Assembly: GCF_965218915.1 (NCBI RefSeq)
Contig: NZ_OZ244708.1
Location: forward strand, 496,001-560,000
Origin: Novosphingopyxis sp965218915
Lineage (GTDB): Bacteria > Pseudomonadota > Alphaproteobacteria > Sphingomonadales > Sphingomonadaceae
Length of the DNA stretch: 64,000 nucleotides
Direction of reading: 5' to 3'
In this document: piece by piece, positions 36,501 to 45,863 of the stretch
How positions within the stretch are numbered: position 1 is the first letter of the stretch
Layout: each line of letters opens with the position of its first letter
Translations under genes and position numbers: made by a program
Notes under the pieces: generated by a model
The model's database searches: none
What the model was told of the DNA's origin: nothing
The model's input: the letters and a program-made list of their open reading frames with translations, nothing else

Positions 36501-38684
36501 ATCGACGGTGGTCATGCCGGTGGCCGATGTCGCCTCCACGCCATCGGCATTGTCGCCGCTGGTGTTGACATCGACCACGCTGACCATGGCATCGCCATCG
36601 GTCGCGGTGGCATTCACCGCGTCCGCCGTGCCGCCGTAAAGCGCGCTGCCCGTGGTCGTGGCGGTACCCGTAACGGTTACGGTGGTGTTCGCGCCGCTGG
36701 CGAGAATGCCGCCGCGCGTGGTCTCAAGATCGCCCTCATCGGCTGCCGCCACGATGACGTTGTTCGCGGTCACGATCGTGTTGCCGGTGTCGGACTGCGC
36801 CACGATGCCGACGCCGCCGCGACCCGAAGCCGAAACGGTGCCAGTCGTGTTGAGCACGACATTGCCGCTGTCGGACGCCGCATAGAGCGCGTAGCCCGCC
36901 TGACCCTGCGAACTGATGTCCGCGCCCGATACGGTTACGTCACCGCCCGTGGAAATGGCCGAGATGCCGGAAGCAAGCCCGCCCGTCGTCGTCACTTCGG
37001 TGAAATTGATATCGGCGCCGCCTTCACCGGAAAAGACGTTGATACCGCGTGCGTTAAAGCCCTCGCTCGAGATCGCGCCGTTCGCGTCGACAGTCGCACC
37101 GCCATTGCGTGCCACGGCGTAAATCCCGGCCGAACCGTCGCCGCTGGTCGCGACCGATCCGGTCGAGACGGATACGTCGCCCGTATAGCTCTGAACGGTC
37201 GCGCCGTTCGCGCGGCCGCCAGTCGTTACGATATCGCCAGTGCTGGCCAGAACATCACCATCTGCCGCGCTGGCGTTGAGGCCAGCGGCACCCAGACCAG
37301 CCGTCGTAAGATCACCCGAAACGACCGTAACATTGCCAGTGCCTTGAGCAGTTGCGACAATCGCGGTGGAGGTGGGAAGGAACGAGTAGTTGCTGCCTGC
37401 AGTGCCAGCCGTTGCCACATTGCCCGTCGTAACGGTCACGTCCGAATCGGTTCCGCCGATCGCCCGAACGCCGCCCGAAAGTGAGCCGCTAGTCGACACG
37501 TCGCCCACCGCCAAGTCGATACCACCCGAATAGCTGGCCAGATCAACCGCGTTGGAATTGTCGCCAGAAGTGGAAACCGTGTCGGCGGCGACTGCGATGT
37601 CGCCGTCCGCGCGGCCGACGATGCCCTGGGTCGCATTACCCGTTGCGGTGACATTCGCAACGTCGATTGCGAGCGAACCAAAGGTACTTGCGCGGACACC
37701 CGCCGCAAACCCGCCGGTGGTGCTCGTCGCGCTGATGTCGCCCGAGGACGAGATCACCACGTCGCTGGGGAGCGCCGAACCGCGGCTTTCCACGATGATG
37801 CCATGGGCATTCGCGCCCGTGACGTCGATGCCACCGGAATTATCGATGATCACACCGCCATCATTGTAATTATACACCGCAATGCCGCGGGCGGTGTTGG
37901 CCGATGAAACGGTCAGATCGCCCGAATTGGTGATTGCCGTACCACCCTCTCCGTTCGCATAGGCTCCCGCGAAAATAGCGTTGGAGAAACCGTCAACACC
38001 TGTGGTCGCAAGCGCTATGTCGCCGCTGTTATCGATTTCGATGGCTGAGGCGCCACTGAAAGTCTGCGCGATTATTCCGTTGGAGAAAAAGTCCGAACCC
38101 GACAGCGCGATCTCACCGGAATTCGTGACGGAAACTGGCCCGACATCGGAACCTGCCGCGATAGCCGATGCAAAGTTTGCTCCGCTTCGATCTCCATCGA
38201 CGGTAATCGCTCCGGTGTTGGTCACCGTTACGTCATTGTCGGAATAGGCCCCGATGCCGCGCGTGCCAGCAGCAATCGTCGACCCGTTATCTACTGTGGT
38301 GCCCGCAGTGTTGACGAAGATGCCCGAGCCATTGGAATCAATCGTCGCGCCTGTCTGCGCCACGACCTCGCCTCGCACGTCGCCTTGCAGAACGACACCT
38401 GATACGGCTCCATCCGGTGCCACGACCACATCCGGCTCGAGCACGATCGTCAGGTCTTCGACCGGAGCGTACTGGATGCCGGTGTTGTATGGGTTTCCGT
38501 CCGGCGAACATGTGACCGTTCCGTCTTGCGGTGCACCGCATTGGTTCTGTGCCTGAGCGGCTTGGGGAAACGCCGCGCTCGCCAGTGCTAGAACGCCCAG
38601 CGCGCAACCCTGTCGCAGGCCCAGCTTGGGCGAACGCGAATGCGAGTGACAATGATCGACCGAACCAAAACGCACCATATTCAT
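33585..38684 (-). CDS. Large autotransporter with internally duplicated passenger
   Basis: A 1699-residue type V secretion protein. A long signal region (about 46 residues, ending PQAAQAQ) leads to a repetitive Gly/Thr/Ser/Asp/Val-rich passenger of short strands (SGDIALATTG, TTGDNSNAV-like repeats), predicted to form a beta helix. The last roughly 280 residues form the autotransporter barrel (WVQIHGAVDTRKDNRD, GGQVGVDFGG, and the terminal GGRAGLRIRF with C-terminal Phe). The passenger holds two copies of a unit of about 390 residues. Copy 1 has GGNYSF-like SNYSFLPTSTAIVATAQGTG and copy 2 NYSFSPTSSAILATAQGTG; their DNA is about 1.17 kb apart. The ATG at 38684 has AAGGA upstream. Likely an adhesin. 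Confidence 0.93.
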   Translation of the reverse strand: MNMVRFGSVDHCHSHSRSPKLGLRQGCALGVLALASAAFPQAAQAQNQCGAPQDGTVTCSPDGNPYNTGIQYAPVEDLTIVLEPDVVVAPDGAVSGVVLQGDVRGEVVAQTGATIDSNGSGIFVNTAGTTVDNGSTIAAGTRGIGAYSDNDVTVTNTGAITVDGDRSGANFASAIAAGSDVGPVSVTNSGEIALSGSDFFSNGIIAQTFSGASAIEIDNSGDIALATTGVDGFSNAIFAGAYANGEGGTAITNSGDLTVSSANTARGIAVYNYNDGGVIIDNSGGIDVTGANAHGIIVESRGSALPSDVVISSSGDISATSTTGGFAAGVRASTFGSLAIDVANVTATGNATQGIVGRADGDIAVAADTVSTSGDNSNAVDLASYSGGIDLAVGDVSTSGSLSGGVRAIGGTDSDVTVTTGNVATAGTAGSNYSFLPTSTAIVATAQGTGNVTVVSGDLTTAGLGAAGLNASAADGDVLASTGDIVTTGGRANGATVQSYTGDVSVSTGSVATSGDGSAGIYAVARNGGATVDANGAISSEGFNARGINVFSGEGGADINFTEVTTTGGLASGISAISTGGDVTVSGADISSQGQAGYALYAASDSGNVVLNTTGTVSASGRGGVGIVAQSDTGNTIVTANNVIVAAADEGDLETTRGGILASGANTTVTVTGTATTTGSALYGGTADAVNATATDGDAMVSVVDVNTSGDNADGVEATSATGMTTVDATGTITTTGDNSRGIIARGETGVTVTGGGDVNTAGDNANAVDVASNNGPLDITVGDISTTGEFSNGVLAAGGADSDVVVTTGSVSTAGLEGGNYSFSPTSSAILATAQGTGNVSVTSGDLSTVGLGAVGVNANAADGDVTVATGNVTTTGNRANGVSAQSYNGSVAVSTGTVSTTGDQSTVIYAIARNGGVTVDAGAIDTAGFASNGITAVGGEGGADVSFTQVSTAGQLTTGVSAYAAGGDVSVSGADISSTGQASTALYASSDSGDVMVASTGSILASGRGGSGIIAVSDTGDVDVTANNVSTVAALDDDVDSARAAIIATGANASVITTGNVSTSGQALYGGFGDAIRVTGTDGDASATVNNVLASGDGSSAVVVTATEAASATVNGRVLAQGEGTDALYVTGDTAAVTVASGGSVQATDGNSITLDSITGSTLSNAGTIANNANGIAVLALGGPIAITNSGRLTSDIVLTDGADSVNNSGTFVVGVNPDFGAGTDSFVNSGTVLVGNGATAIVSPTFTGLESFTNAGGLVDLRNDRAGDTLTLPGSFTGTGNSQLGLDIAFGDTNDRLIIGGAASGNTTIVLNSLDDNLFSFGNGGTLVDVGAASNAGAFSLANGSQEQGFVRLEVVYDAANSRYDLVGAPSDAAFRTLNYVEGVRNLWLQSADVISAQLRARRDALWGFGGGDASARTWVQIHGAVDTRKDNRDVTDFSRTRTLSNGFQQDYFGGQVGVDFGGSSGEKGGFAFGVTGGYLNSSQNFAGSADRIRYDVVNGGLYASYSSGNFFFNALGKYDYYWGDVNGQSAGFSRDVKGDAYGGRAEGGVRFGSDTFFVEPAVSISYVKSDFDSFNVGATNVDFDDDDGLRGRAGARVGGQFGLAGATKGSFYVGANYVHEFQGEDGVTFTNNGQSFSFVNDHIDDYGEAIVGLSIGSADGISGFFEGNYRRSFKDNNGVTDLEGAGGRAGLRIRF

Positions 38685-39561
38685 AAATTCCTTGGCTTAT
38701 TTGCTGAGCGACAAGCTCAATAAACGACGCCTTAGGAGGATTATTACGCCCGTCAACTGGCTGATTTCACGACCGAGGCGGATGCATCGGTTCATCGTGA
38801 AATTGTTTCGATGCGCCGCAATTTTTGAACCTTCGAATGCTGATCGCCTTGATCCAGATTTCTCACGTCGATCTTCACTCCATTTAGCGCAAAATTCCGA
38901 GGCCCATCCAACACAACAGGTCGAGTGAATTTCCAACTGTCGGACGGCAAGTTTTGGGCGCTCTTGTGTGCCCTAGGCGGCAATATTTATAGCGCAATGC
39001 CGCCACCGGCTGCTACCTAAATGATTGAAAGATTTTGGATTGCGAAGGCTGATTGAATGACCTAGATTGGGGCGCTTTGCTGACCGGCTGCTCAAGACAA
39101 CAGCCGCTGGGCTGCTAGTGGGCCGATAGCTGCCTGACCGGATTTGGACGCTGTGCGTTAAATCCGGCCGTCCAGCGCCGGGCCCGCCATCGGTCATTGC
39201 GCTTCGCGCGCCAGCATTAGAGCGAAGATGTTCAAACGGCAGTTAGCAGGTCTTAAGGGTGCCGAAAATGAGGTAGCAATTCTACCCAACCAGTCGTTAG
39301 ATCGGTTAGCTTAGGGCCGCCGGTATTTCCCGAGCGACCGAGATGATCCGCTAAGCGTAGCCAAACTCGTCGTATATGGCGATGACCACATCGCTATCAG
39401 TGCGCACGACCGGCGTGTCGATCGCCAAGACCGTGCTAGGATAGCCCGGATCGACTCCGTGCCGTCGAAACGGTGCACCCATCGGGAAGGTCCCATGTGT
39501 CACTCGCCGGCCCACCGGCGTGAAACTTATCGCGGATCGAACAAGAGCCGGTCTTGCGCGG
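38685..39561. other. Gene-poor interval
   Basis: Nothing convincing is encoded between the autotransporter start and the DUF3999 stop. It contains the autotransporter upstream region and copy B of a dispersed repeat. A minus-strand tail near 39356-39510 reads GAPFRRHGVDPGYPSTVLA and PVVRTDSDVVIAIYDEFG, which looks protein-like but has no recognisable start and may be a remnant. Confidence 0.5.
39056..39095. repeat. Dispersed degenerate repeat, copy B
   Basis: GAATGACC..ATTGGGGCGCTTTGC, a one-base difference, then GACCGGCTGC. It matches 32254-32293 in the same orientation. Confidence 0.6.
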
Positions 39562-40884
39562 TCAAGCCGACCCGCTGTTGCGCTTCCATAACCACCACGC
39601 CATCGCGGCAAGCAGCGCGGTCGCCGCGAGCAGGATCGCCCACAGCAACGCCTGCCGACCGATCCCCGCATCGTCCTCGATACCGCGCAATTGCAGCACG
39701 CGGTCGGTTGGACGCGTCGTCGCATTACCAGGGTCCTGCCCGCCCGATTGCGTCATCAGGCTGGCCAGTGGAAAATACGATTGTACATCCTGTGCCTTGC
39801 CCGCTGCGAGCACGAATGGCGGGGTGCCAGTCGCGAGGAAGGCGATATTTTGTGGCGCGAACTGCAAGGCGAGCTCGGGCGGCGAGGTGAAACCGGGCGA
39901 TGCGCGGTCTGCCTCGATCCGTATCATCGGATATCTGCCGGCCCGGATTGCGATCGCACTGGCGCGCGCCGCCGTCCCCTGGCCTAGCAGCGTCCACGAC
40001 TGTTCCCAGTGGCTCCGACCGAAGATTCGCACCGGTATGATGACATCGGTTCCCGTCGGAACAACCCCGACGGCGCGAACGGGGGCGGAGGTCGGCACCA
40101 TAAATTCCAGAGTATGTCCATCGGTCAACGCGGGCGGATGTGCCCTGACCGTCTGGTTCGCGCTTGCAGAGCGCGCGCGGGTTACCAGCGTACCGCTCCT
40201 GATTGTTACCGGGGTCAGCAATCGGGAATTCGCCCACCATGTCAGCCGGACAAATTCTTCGCTAACAAGCGCACCGTCCAACGATAGCGTCACCGCTTCT
40301 CTCGCGCCTGGTTCGCGGTAAGCCACCTGTTCCCCCAGTTTGCGCCAATTCTTAAGGTCCGCGCTCGCCTCCGCCACGAAGGTGATCGGCTGCGAAATCG
40401 GCAGGTCGGCATCAAGCGACAGGCTTTGCGCGTGGCCGCTGATCTTGCGCGCGTCGAACAGGACGCCCAATATTGCCGTTGCACCGCCGCTTTCCACAGG
40501 AGTCCCTGTGACATTGGCGACCCTCGCGCGGCCGCGACCGTCGAGCCGCAGCGAAACGCCGGTGATATCGAGCGCGTCCGCACTGCCAAGTATCGGCAAG
40601 GCGGGGAATGTGTCGCGCCGCACCGGGCCGTGCCTGGCTGCAATCCGTGCCATCGGCATCGCCTTGCCGGCCGCGTCGAATACCCGCAGGTCGGCCAGAT
40701 CGGGACTGGTGGATGCAACCATCGCTTCTCCCGGAACCTCCAAGCGCTGCACCGGATGACCGCTTTCGACGGCGATGGGGACGTGAAACCGGTATGTTTC
40801 AGGGCCGCTGCCCGGCTCGTCTGGTCCGGCGCTTGCAAGCAGGAACGACGCGAGCGCCAGCCCAATCAGTCTGACGATGGTCAT
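39562..40884 (-). CDS. DUF3999 family periplasmic/membrane protein
   Basis: A 440-residue protein with N-terminal signal (LIGLALASFLLASAG) and one C-terminal membrane helix (LLWAILLAATALLAAMAWWL) ending in a short basic tail. The body has features of DUF3999: FHVPIAVESGHPVQRLEVPG, LADLRVFDAAGKAMPMAR, a discoidin-like region (NWRKLGEQVAYREPG) and RFGRSHWEQSWTLL-like strand. It overlaps the DUF2339 gene by 4 bp; these two domain families are commonly adjacent, suggesting one membrane-bound complex. Function unknown. Confidence 0.85.
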   Translation of the reverse strand: MTIVRLIGLALASFLLASAGPDEPGSGPETYRFHVPIAVESGHPVQRLEVPGEAMVASTSPDLADLRVFDAAGKAMPMARIAARHGPVRRDTFPALPILGSADALDITGVSLRLDGRGRARVANVTGTPVESGGATAILGVLFDARKISGHAQSLSLDADLPISQPITFVAEASADLKNWRKLGEQVAYREPGAREAVTLSLDGALVSEEFVRLTWWANSRLLTPVTIRSGTLVTRARSASANQTVRAHPPALTDGHTLEFMVPTSAPVRAVGVVPTGTDVIIPVRIFGRSHWEQSWTLLGQGTAARASAIAIRAGRYPMIRIEADRASPGFTSPPELALQFAPQNIAFLATGTPPFVLAAGKAQDVQSYFPLASLMTQSGGQDPGNATTRPTDRVLQLRGIEDDAGIGRQALLWAILLAATALLAAMAWWLWKRNSGSA

Positions 40885-42797
40885 GCGACCGGCTGCCGTC
40901 GATCGCTAGAGGCCTGCCCCGGCGCCGCGTCGGCGATCTCGGCGGATCGCGGTGGCAAAGGCGCGAAATAGCCGACCACCAGCATCAGCAGGCCCACCGC
41001 AATGAAAGCGACGATCCGTGCGCCGCCATCGGCATTGTTCATATCGACCAACAGCAGCTTTACCACGGTGATCCCCAGCAATCCCGCGCCGATCAGCCAG
41101 ACGATGCGCGCGCCGCGGCGATGCGCCAGCACCATCAGCGCAAGAGCCACCAGGGTCCACAAAATCGCCAAGCCCGTCTGCACGACGAAGCTGCCGTGCA
41201 GCGCGTCCGCGCTCCAGGGAACGGCGAGGAAATGATGCGCGATCCGCAGCCAGACGGTGTTGATCATCACAAATCCCAGCGCGGCCAGCGATGCCAAAGC
41301 CCAGGGCCTGCGCAGCACCGTGACGCCCGGCACCGCGGGGTCGAAAGACAACGTGGCTCGGTGCCACACGGCCAACACCGCGAGCGACAGGCCCAAGGTT
41401 ATTTCCAGGGGATTCATCACGGGGATATATGGCAGGGGTGCAGCCTCGCCAGCGGATACCAGCGCTGTCACCAATGATCCTGCGAAGATCAGCGCCGCGA
41501 TCGGTATGGCACCATACCAGCCATAGGCGATGGCGTGGCGGCTCAGCGGCCACCGCGCGGGCGCTGCAAGATCGGCCAGCGCGCCGCGGGTCCACCAGGT
41601 CAGCACGCCCAATATCGCGATGGCGGCGACAAGGAAAACGATCTGGGCCCAGGCGGTGTCCCACAATCCTGCGCGATCGATACCCAGCGACAGGCTGTTT
41701 GCCAGCATGGCGGTGGCCAGCCACAATCCACCGACATGGCTCGCCCGCACCAATGCAAACTGCCCCCTCGCTTCAGGTTCGAGATCGTTGTCTCGCAACA
41801 TCCAGCCGTGGAGCGCTATCGCCACGATCCAGATCATCCAGTCCGGGGAATTCAGCACGCTTGCCCCCGACCCGACGACCACGAGAAACGCCAGCGCCAG
41901 CGGCGCTAATGTGGCAAGGCTCGGCCACTGGGCGACCGGCCAATCCAACCGCCGCGCGGCAATCTGCGCGGCCCATGCACTGACGATATACACCAGCATC
42001 GCCAGCAGCACCTGGGTTATGGCGCCGAACACCGACGCGCCTGGAGCGTCGGCATAGACAGATGGCGGCACCCTGCCGATTTCAACGACCCAGGCCAGCC
42101 ACCAGAACGCAAAACTGAACAGGAACGTCGGCTCGGGGAGCTTCACCTCATATCCCTCGTACAGCCTGGTCCAGTTCGACGCGGTGCCCGCTGTTCCCGA
42201 TCGTAAAGGTTCGCGCATCCACCATGCGGTCGCCAATGCCGCCAGCGCGATCAGCATTGCACCGATGAAGCCCGGATTGGCGAGTGGAACGGGCGACGTA
42301 TTTTCCGCCATTCCACTCAGATAAAGCATTGCGGCCACCAGCTGCAGCGCGATACCGAACAGCCGTGGCAGCCATCGTGCCTGCCTCATCCCGACCCAGA
42401 AGGCCCCTGCGCCCTCCAGCGCCCACGCCGCCGATGTCCACCGCGCACCCAGCGCCAGCGGCACCGCCAAGGTGACGAAGCCGACGCCGATGGCCAGCAT
42501 GGTTTCGTTCAACGTCCGCAGCCCATCGCTGCGAAACCGCATGGCCCAGCTCGCGACGCCCAGATACAGCGCTGCAAATCCAAGCGCGGCGAAAGCGCTC
42601 CCGAACGGGCTTTCGTGCACCAGGCCAACCTGCAGGGCGAAACCGGCAATGGCCGGTCCGAACAGCAAGCTTGTGTCGACGATATTGCCGAGCGGCCCCG
42701 GCGTCGCGCGAGTATAAAACACGCCGGTCAGCACGTAGATCAGAACCGACACGATCAGAAACGTGTCCGTCGTCAGAACATTTGGCACAACTCGCGT
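40881..42797 (-). pseudogene. DUF2339 membrane protein, 5' end removed at IS junction
   Basis: The frame encodes about 635 residues with many membrane helices (FLIVSVLIYVLTGVFYT, ALEGAGAFWVGMRQARWLPRL, GLLMLVVGYFAPLPPR). DUF2339 proteins are normally around 900-1000 residues with an N-terminal coiled or linker part; that part is missing. The reading frame stays open into the IS at 42798 (TTRVVPNVLTTD), so the apparent GTG start at 42788 is probably an accident of truncation. The lost 5' part does not reappear on the other side of the IS. The remaining protein might still be made but is unlikely to work normally. Confidence 0.8.
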
Positions 42798-42838
42798 TGT
42801 AAATTAGCGGAGCGTGGGCCTCGTCGGGGGTTTGATGT

Positions 42839-43819
42839 TTAGGCGGCTATCTTGCGGTGCTGCAAGCGCCGATGTTCGATGGTCTTTCGTTTGATCCTTT
42901 CTCGCTGTTTGATGATGGCTGCGGCCCTGCCGAAGTAGGCGTCGGCGGGCGTCACGTTGTCCAGGCTTTCATGGTAGCGCTGGTGGTTGTAATGCTCGAC
43001 GAACGCCTCGATCTGCTGCTCCAGATCGCCGGGCAGGAAGTAGTTCTCCAGCAGGACGCGGTTCTTCAGGGTCTGGTGCCAGCGTTCGATCTTGCCCTGG
43101 GTCTGCGGATGGAACGGCGCGCCGCGAACATGGCTCATGGCGTTCGCCTTGATGTAATCGGCCAGTTCGTCGGCGATGTAGCTCGGACCATTGTCGCTCA
43201 GCAGCCGTGGGCGGTGCCGAACATTGGCCGACAAGCAGCCTGACGCCGCCAATGCCATATCCAGTGTATCGGTGACGTCCTCGGCCTTCATCGTGCTGCA
43301 CAGCCGCCAGGCGATAATGTAGCGCGAGTAATCGTCCAGCACGGTCGAGAGATACATCCAGCCCCAGCCGATGATCTTGAAGTAGGTGAAGTCGGTCTGC
43401 CACATCTCGTTCACCCGGGTCGTCTGGGTGGGGAAGCGATCGGCAGCTTTGATCACGACGTAAGCGGGGCTGGTGATCAGATCATGGGCCTTCAGCAGGC
43501 GGTAGACCGTCGCCTCGGAGACGAAGTAGCGCCGTTCGTCGGTGAACCGCACCGCCAGCTCGCGCGGGCTCAGCTCGGACTGCTCCAGCGCCAGTTCGAT
43601 AATCTGATCCTGGATCTCGCTGGGCACGCGGTTCCACACCCTGCTTGGCGCCGACGGCCGATCGGTGAGCCCCTCCGGGCCACCATCACGGTATCGGTCA
43701 TACCAGCGGTAGAAGGTCCGGCGTGGGATGCCCAGCTGGTCCAGCGTGCGCTTTGCTGGCAGATGCGACTGCTCGACCAGCCTGATGATCTCCAGCTTCT
43801 CGGTGGCAGGATACCTCAT
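42839..43819 (-). CDS. IS3-family transposase OrfB (DDE integrase)
   Basis: A 326-residue catalytic subunit. An N-terminal HTH_21-like part (RTLDQLGIPRRTFYRWYDRYRD) precedes the rve core with the DDE triad in MWQTDFTYFK, LLSDNGPSY and GKIERWHQTLK. The end NHQRYHESLDNVTPADAYFGR is typical of the family. It lies in the -1 frame relative to orfA and overlaps it by 4 bp; frameshifting would make the OrfAB fusion. It appears intact, so the element could still move. Confidence 0.95.
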   Translation of the reverse strand: MRYPATEKLEIIRLVEQSHLPAKRTLDQLGIPRRTFYRWYDRYRDGGPEGLTDRPSAPSRVWNRVPSEIQDQIIELALEQSELSPRELAVRFTDERRYFVSEATVYRLLKAHDLITSPAYVVIKAADRFPTQTTRVNEMWQTDFTYFKIIGWGWMYLSTVLDDYSRYIIAWRLCSTMKAEDVTDTLDMALAASGCLSANVRHRPRLLSDNGPSYIADELADYIKANAMSHVRGAPFHPQTQGKIERWHQTLKNRVLLENYFLPGDLEQQIEAFVEHYNHQRYHESLDNVTPADAYFGRAAAIIKQRERIKRKTIEHRRLQHRKIAA

Positions 43820-44190
43820 TCTTGGTCTCCCCCATCCGCCATCATGCTTTTTTTAAGCAGGCGGTTCTCCAGCGTCAGGTCGGCGACGCATTCCTTCAGA
43901 TCGCGGGACTCGCGGCGCAGATCCTTCACCTCGTCGGTCGTCGCCGCACGCGAAGTATCGCCAGCGAGGCGCCGCTTGCCGGCCTCCATGAACTCCTTGG
44001 ACCAGGTGTAATACAGGCTCTGGGCGATGCCTTCCTTGCGGCACAGCTCAGCAATGCTGTCATCGCCGCGCAGGCCTTCCAGCACCACACGGATATTGTC
44101 CTCGGCTGAGAAGTGCCGACGCGTCGCCCGCCGGATGTCTTTTACCACCTTCTCGGCGGTGGCTTTGGGCTTTGAGGATTTGGGTCTCAT
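43816..44190 (-). CDS. IS3-family transposase OrfA (HTH)
   Basis: A 124-residue DNA-binding subunit. The HTH_8-like domain contains FSAEDNIRVVLEGLRGDDSI and ELCRKEGIAQSLYYTWSKEF. A leucine-rich coiled coil (ESRDLKECVADLTLENRLLKKS) closes it. The slippery A7 run encodes the Lys-Lys in ENRLLKKS. It is preceded by AAGGAACGAAG as ribosome site. Confidence 0.93.
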   Translation of the reverse strand: MRPKSSKPKATAEKVVKDIRRATRRHFSAEDNIRVVLEGLRGDDSIAELCRKEGIAQSLYYTWSKEFMEAGKRRLAGDTSRAATTDEVKDLRRESRDLKECVADLTLENRLLKKSMMADGGDQE

Positions 44191-44239
44191 CTTCGTTCCT
44201 TCGTCACTACGACGAGACCCAAATCCTCCTTAAATCACA

Positions 44240-44701
44240 ACCGCAAATCTGTGCCATGGGTGCTGACGGCGGACAGTCTACCAGCCGGGCGTATTGCCGC
44301 GTGCTCATATGGCGGCGGTGATCAACGCGGCTCGGGAACAGGAAGTCGCCATGGCCACCTCCGCGCCTCTCCAGCCATGCAATCAGAGTAGCCCTAACGT
44401 CAGCGGTGAGCTCGAATTGGACCGGCCGGTTGGTCTTCTGCTGAACCACCGTGGCCCGGTTCCTGATGTCCGCACCGGCTACAACATCACCAATCTTGAT
44501 CTTCACCAGATCGCAACCTCGCAATTTGCTATCGATCGCCAAGTCAAACAGTGTCCGGTCTCGTAGCCTTCCCTCTCGATCCAGAAAAAACCTAATGGCC
44601 CAAATTTGCTTCTGGGTAAGCGGTCGCTTGGTGCCGACCGTCTTTCCTGCATTCCATGCCGAGCGACCCTGCATCGCGCTATCATATCGTGAGTAACCCA
44701 T
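44240..44701 (-). pseudogene. Tyrosine-recombinase fragment truncated by IS
   Basis: The first part of a small phage-type integrase: SRYDSAMQGRSAWNAGKTVG, RPLTQKQIWAIRFFLDREGR, LFDLAIDSKLRGCDLVKIKI, VVQQKTNRPVQFEL and STRQYARLVD. After ARLVD the frame slips; a +1 shift gives SAVSTHGTDLR, matching the expected GTH..LRR box, and then the IS begins. The catalytic Arg in SKLRGCDL is present but the HxxR box region is damaged and the Tyr end is lost. ATG 44701 has AGGAG seven bases upstream. The interval 44708-45060 holds no gene I can support. Confidence 0.8.
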
Positions 44702-45060
44702 TGTCATTCTCCTGGGCCGGAAGTGGCCAAGGGTTAGAACAATCGACTACTTCGGGTTTACGCCGTGAAAGAATGCTGAGATCGAAAGAACGTCAGCTTA
44801 TGGTATTATCGATGCCACCGTCAAACGGCAGCTGTTAGGGCGCTTTTGAGACCGGCGGGAATTGGGCCGTAAGCCGGCGGACTGCTTTGGCGCGCGAGCA
44901 AGTGCTGAAAGCTAATATTCGTTCAACGGCGGCTCGAAAGTCGCTCTTGACACGCAGCAGACGATTTTTGCTGCCGCCGCCGCGGCGCATGACCTCGAAT
45001 GACCGGTCTAAAGCAGGGAAAGTTCGCGAGATTGCGCTTTCTGCGCGAACAGGTTGTACA

Positions 45061-45186
45061 CTGAACTATATGGTTCAGCATGAGAGTTCTTCCCTTGATG
45101 GCTCGGCGTTCTCGTCTTTGGGGAGGATGCGATCGGATAGCCTGGCACCACCTCGGGCTCTCGCACGATCAGATCGGCGGGATTAA
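45061..45186 (+). other. Operator-like palindrome and possible TetR N-terminal remnant
   Basis: CTGAAC-TATATG-GTTCAG (45061-45078) is a palindrome overlapping the ATG of a 38-residue ORF ending PPRALARSDRRD. This resembles the tail before the helix-turn-helix of TetR regulators, which often overlap their own operator. The helix-turn-helix itself is missing, so if real it is only a remnant. This is a tentative call. Confidence 0.35.
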
Positions 45187-45863
45187 GCCAGTTCCCCCCA
45201 GGGCGGTTGCCACGCCGGCGACGTAGCTGTCCTCACGATATGCTTTGGGAAATACCGCGGTTGCCAAGGACGCGATAACCGCACCTGCCGTGAAACAACG
45301 AATAGCTGCCAAATATTCCGGGGCCACCCCCTCCAGCAGCAAATTGCCGATGATCGCCGCCGCTGACAGCAATACCGCCGGGCCGTCCACAGGGCAAACA
45401 CCTGACCCATTGACCGATTTTGCGCCATCTCCTTCGCGCCGCCAGCGGCTTCCGGCAGGTTCGACAGAAAGATCGATCCGGCCAGCGCAGCGACCTGCAT
45501 CGGCCCGGCACCAATCAGAGCAACGCCAAGCGCCAGGTTTTTTTCTGGAATACCATCCAGCGTGATCGACGCCAGTAGCCCGCCGCCGTTGTCTTCGCCC
45601 AGTTTCCTCTCGACCAGATAATCAGCAAGGGTGAATACCACGGCCCCCGCGGCAACCGAAGACACGACTAGTGTGAGAGATGACTTGGCCAGCGCGGGTT
45701 CAATTAGCTCCGACAACGCCGAAACGATGAGCGCGCCGCCAGCGAGCGCGATCAGAAATCCTTCCACTTCCTCAGGCAGTTTCCAGAATATTCCCCATGC
45801 CGCGCCAAGCATCAACGCGCCGGACAACCCTTCAAGCACGCCGCTGTAGTGCAAGTTTTTCAA
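45169..45863 (-). pseudogene. ZIP-like metal transporter with frameshift
   Basis: The frame from 45863 encodes membrane helices (SGALMLGAAWGIFWKL, GFLIALAGGALIVSALSELIEP), then LDGIPEKNLALG, which matches the metal-binding helix of ZIP-family transporters, and FLSNLPEAAGG. At about 45385 it slips: the original frame continues as a basic, non-membrane tail (RRYCCQRRRSS), while a neighbouring frame gives AVLLSAAAIIGNLLLEGVAP, FTAGAVIASLATAVFPKAY and ends at 45169. Joined, they make a normal-length transporter of about 230 residues. The gene is broken by one indel unless the base is a sequencing error. Confidence 0.75.

Larger units (their letters stand above)
42798..44239 (-). mobile_element. 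IS3-family insertion sequence, complete
   Basis: A 1442-bp element. The left end starts TGTAAATTAGCGGAG and the right end, read inward, starts TGTGATTTAAGGAGG; they form imperfect terminal inverted repeats that run on through GGCCTCGTCG/GGTCTCGTCG. It carries orfA and orfB. A run AAAAAAAG (near 43850-43858, minus strand) in orfA gives the -1 frameshift expected for the OrfAB transposase. Flanks GCGT and ACC show no target duplication, which fits a deletion adjacent to the element. Confidence 0.93.
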
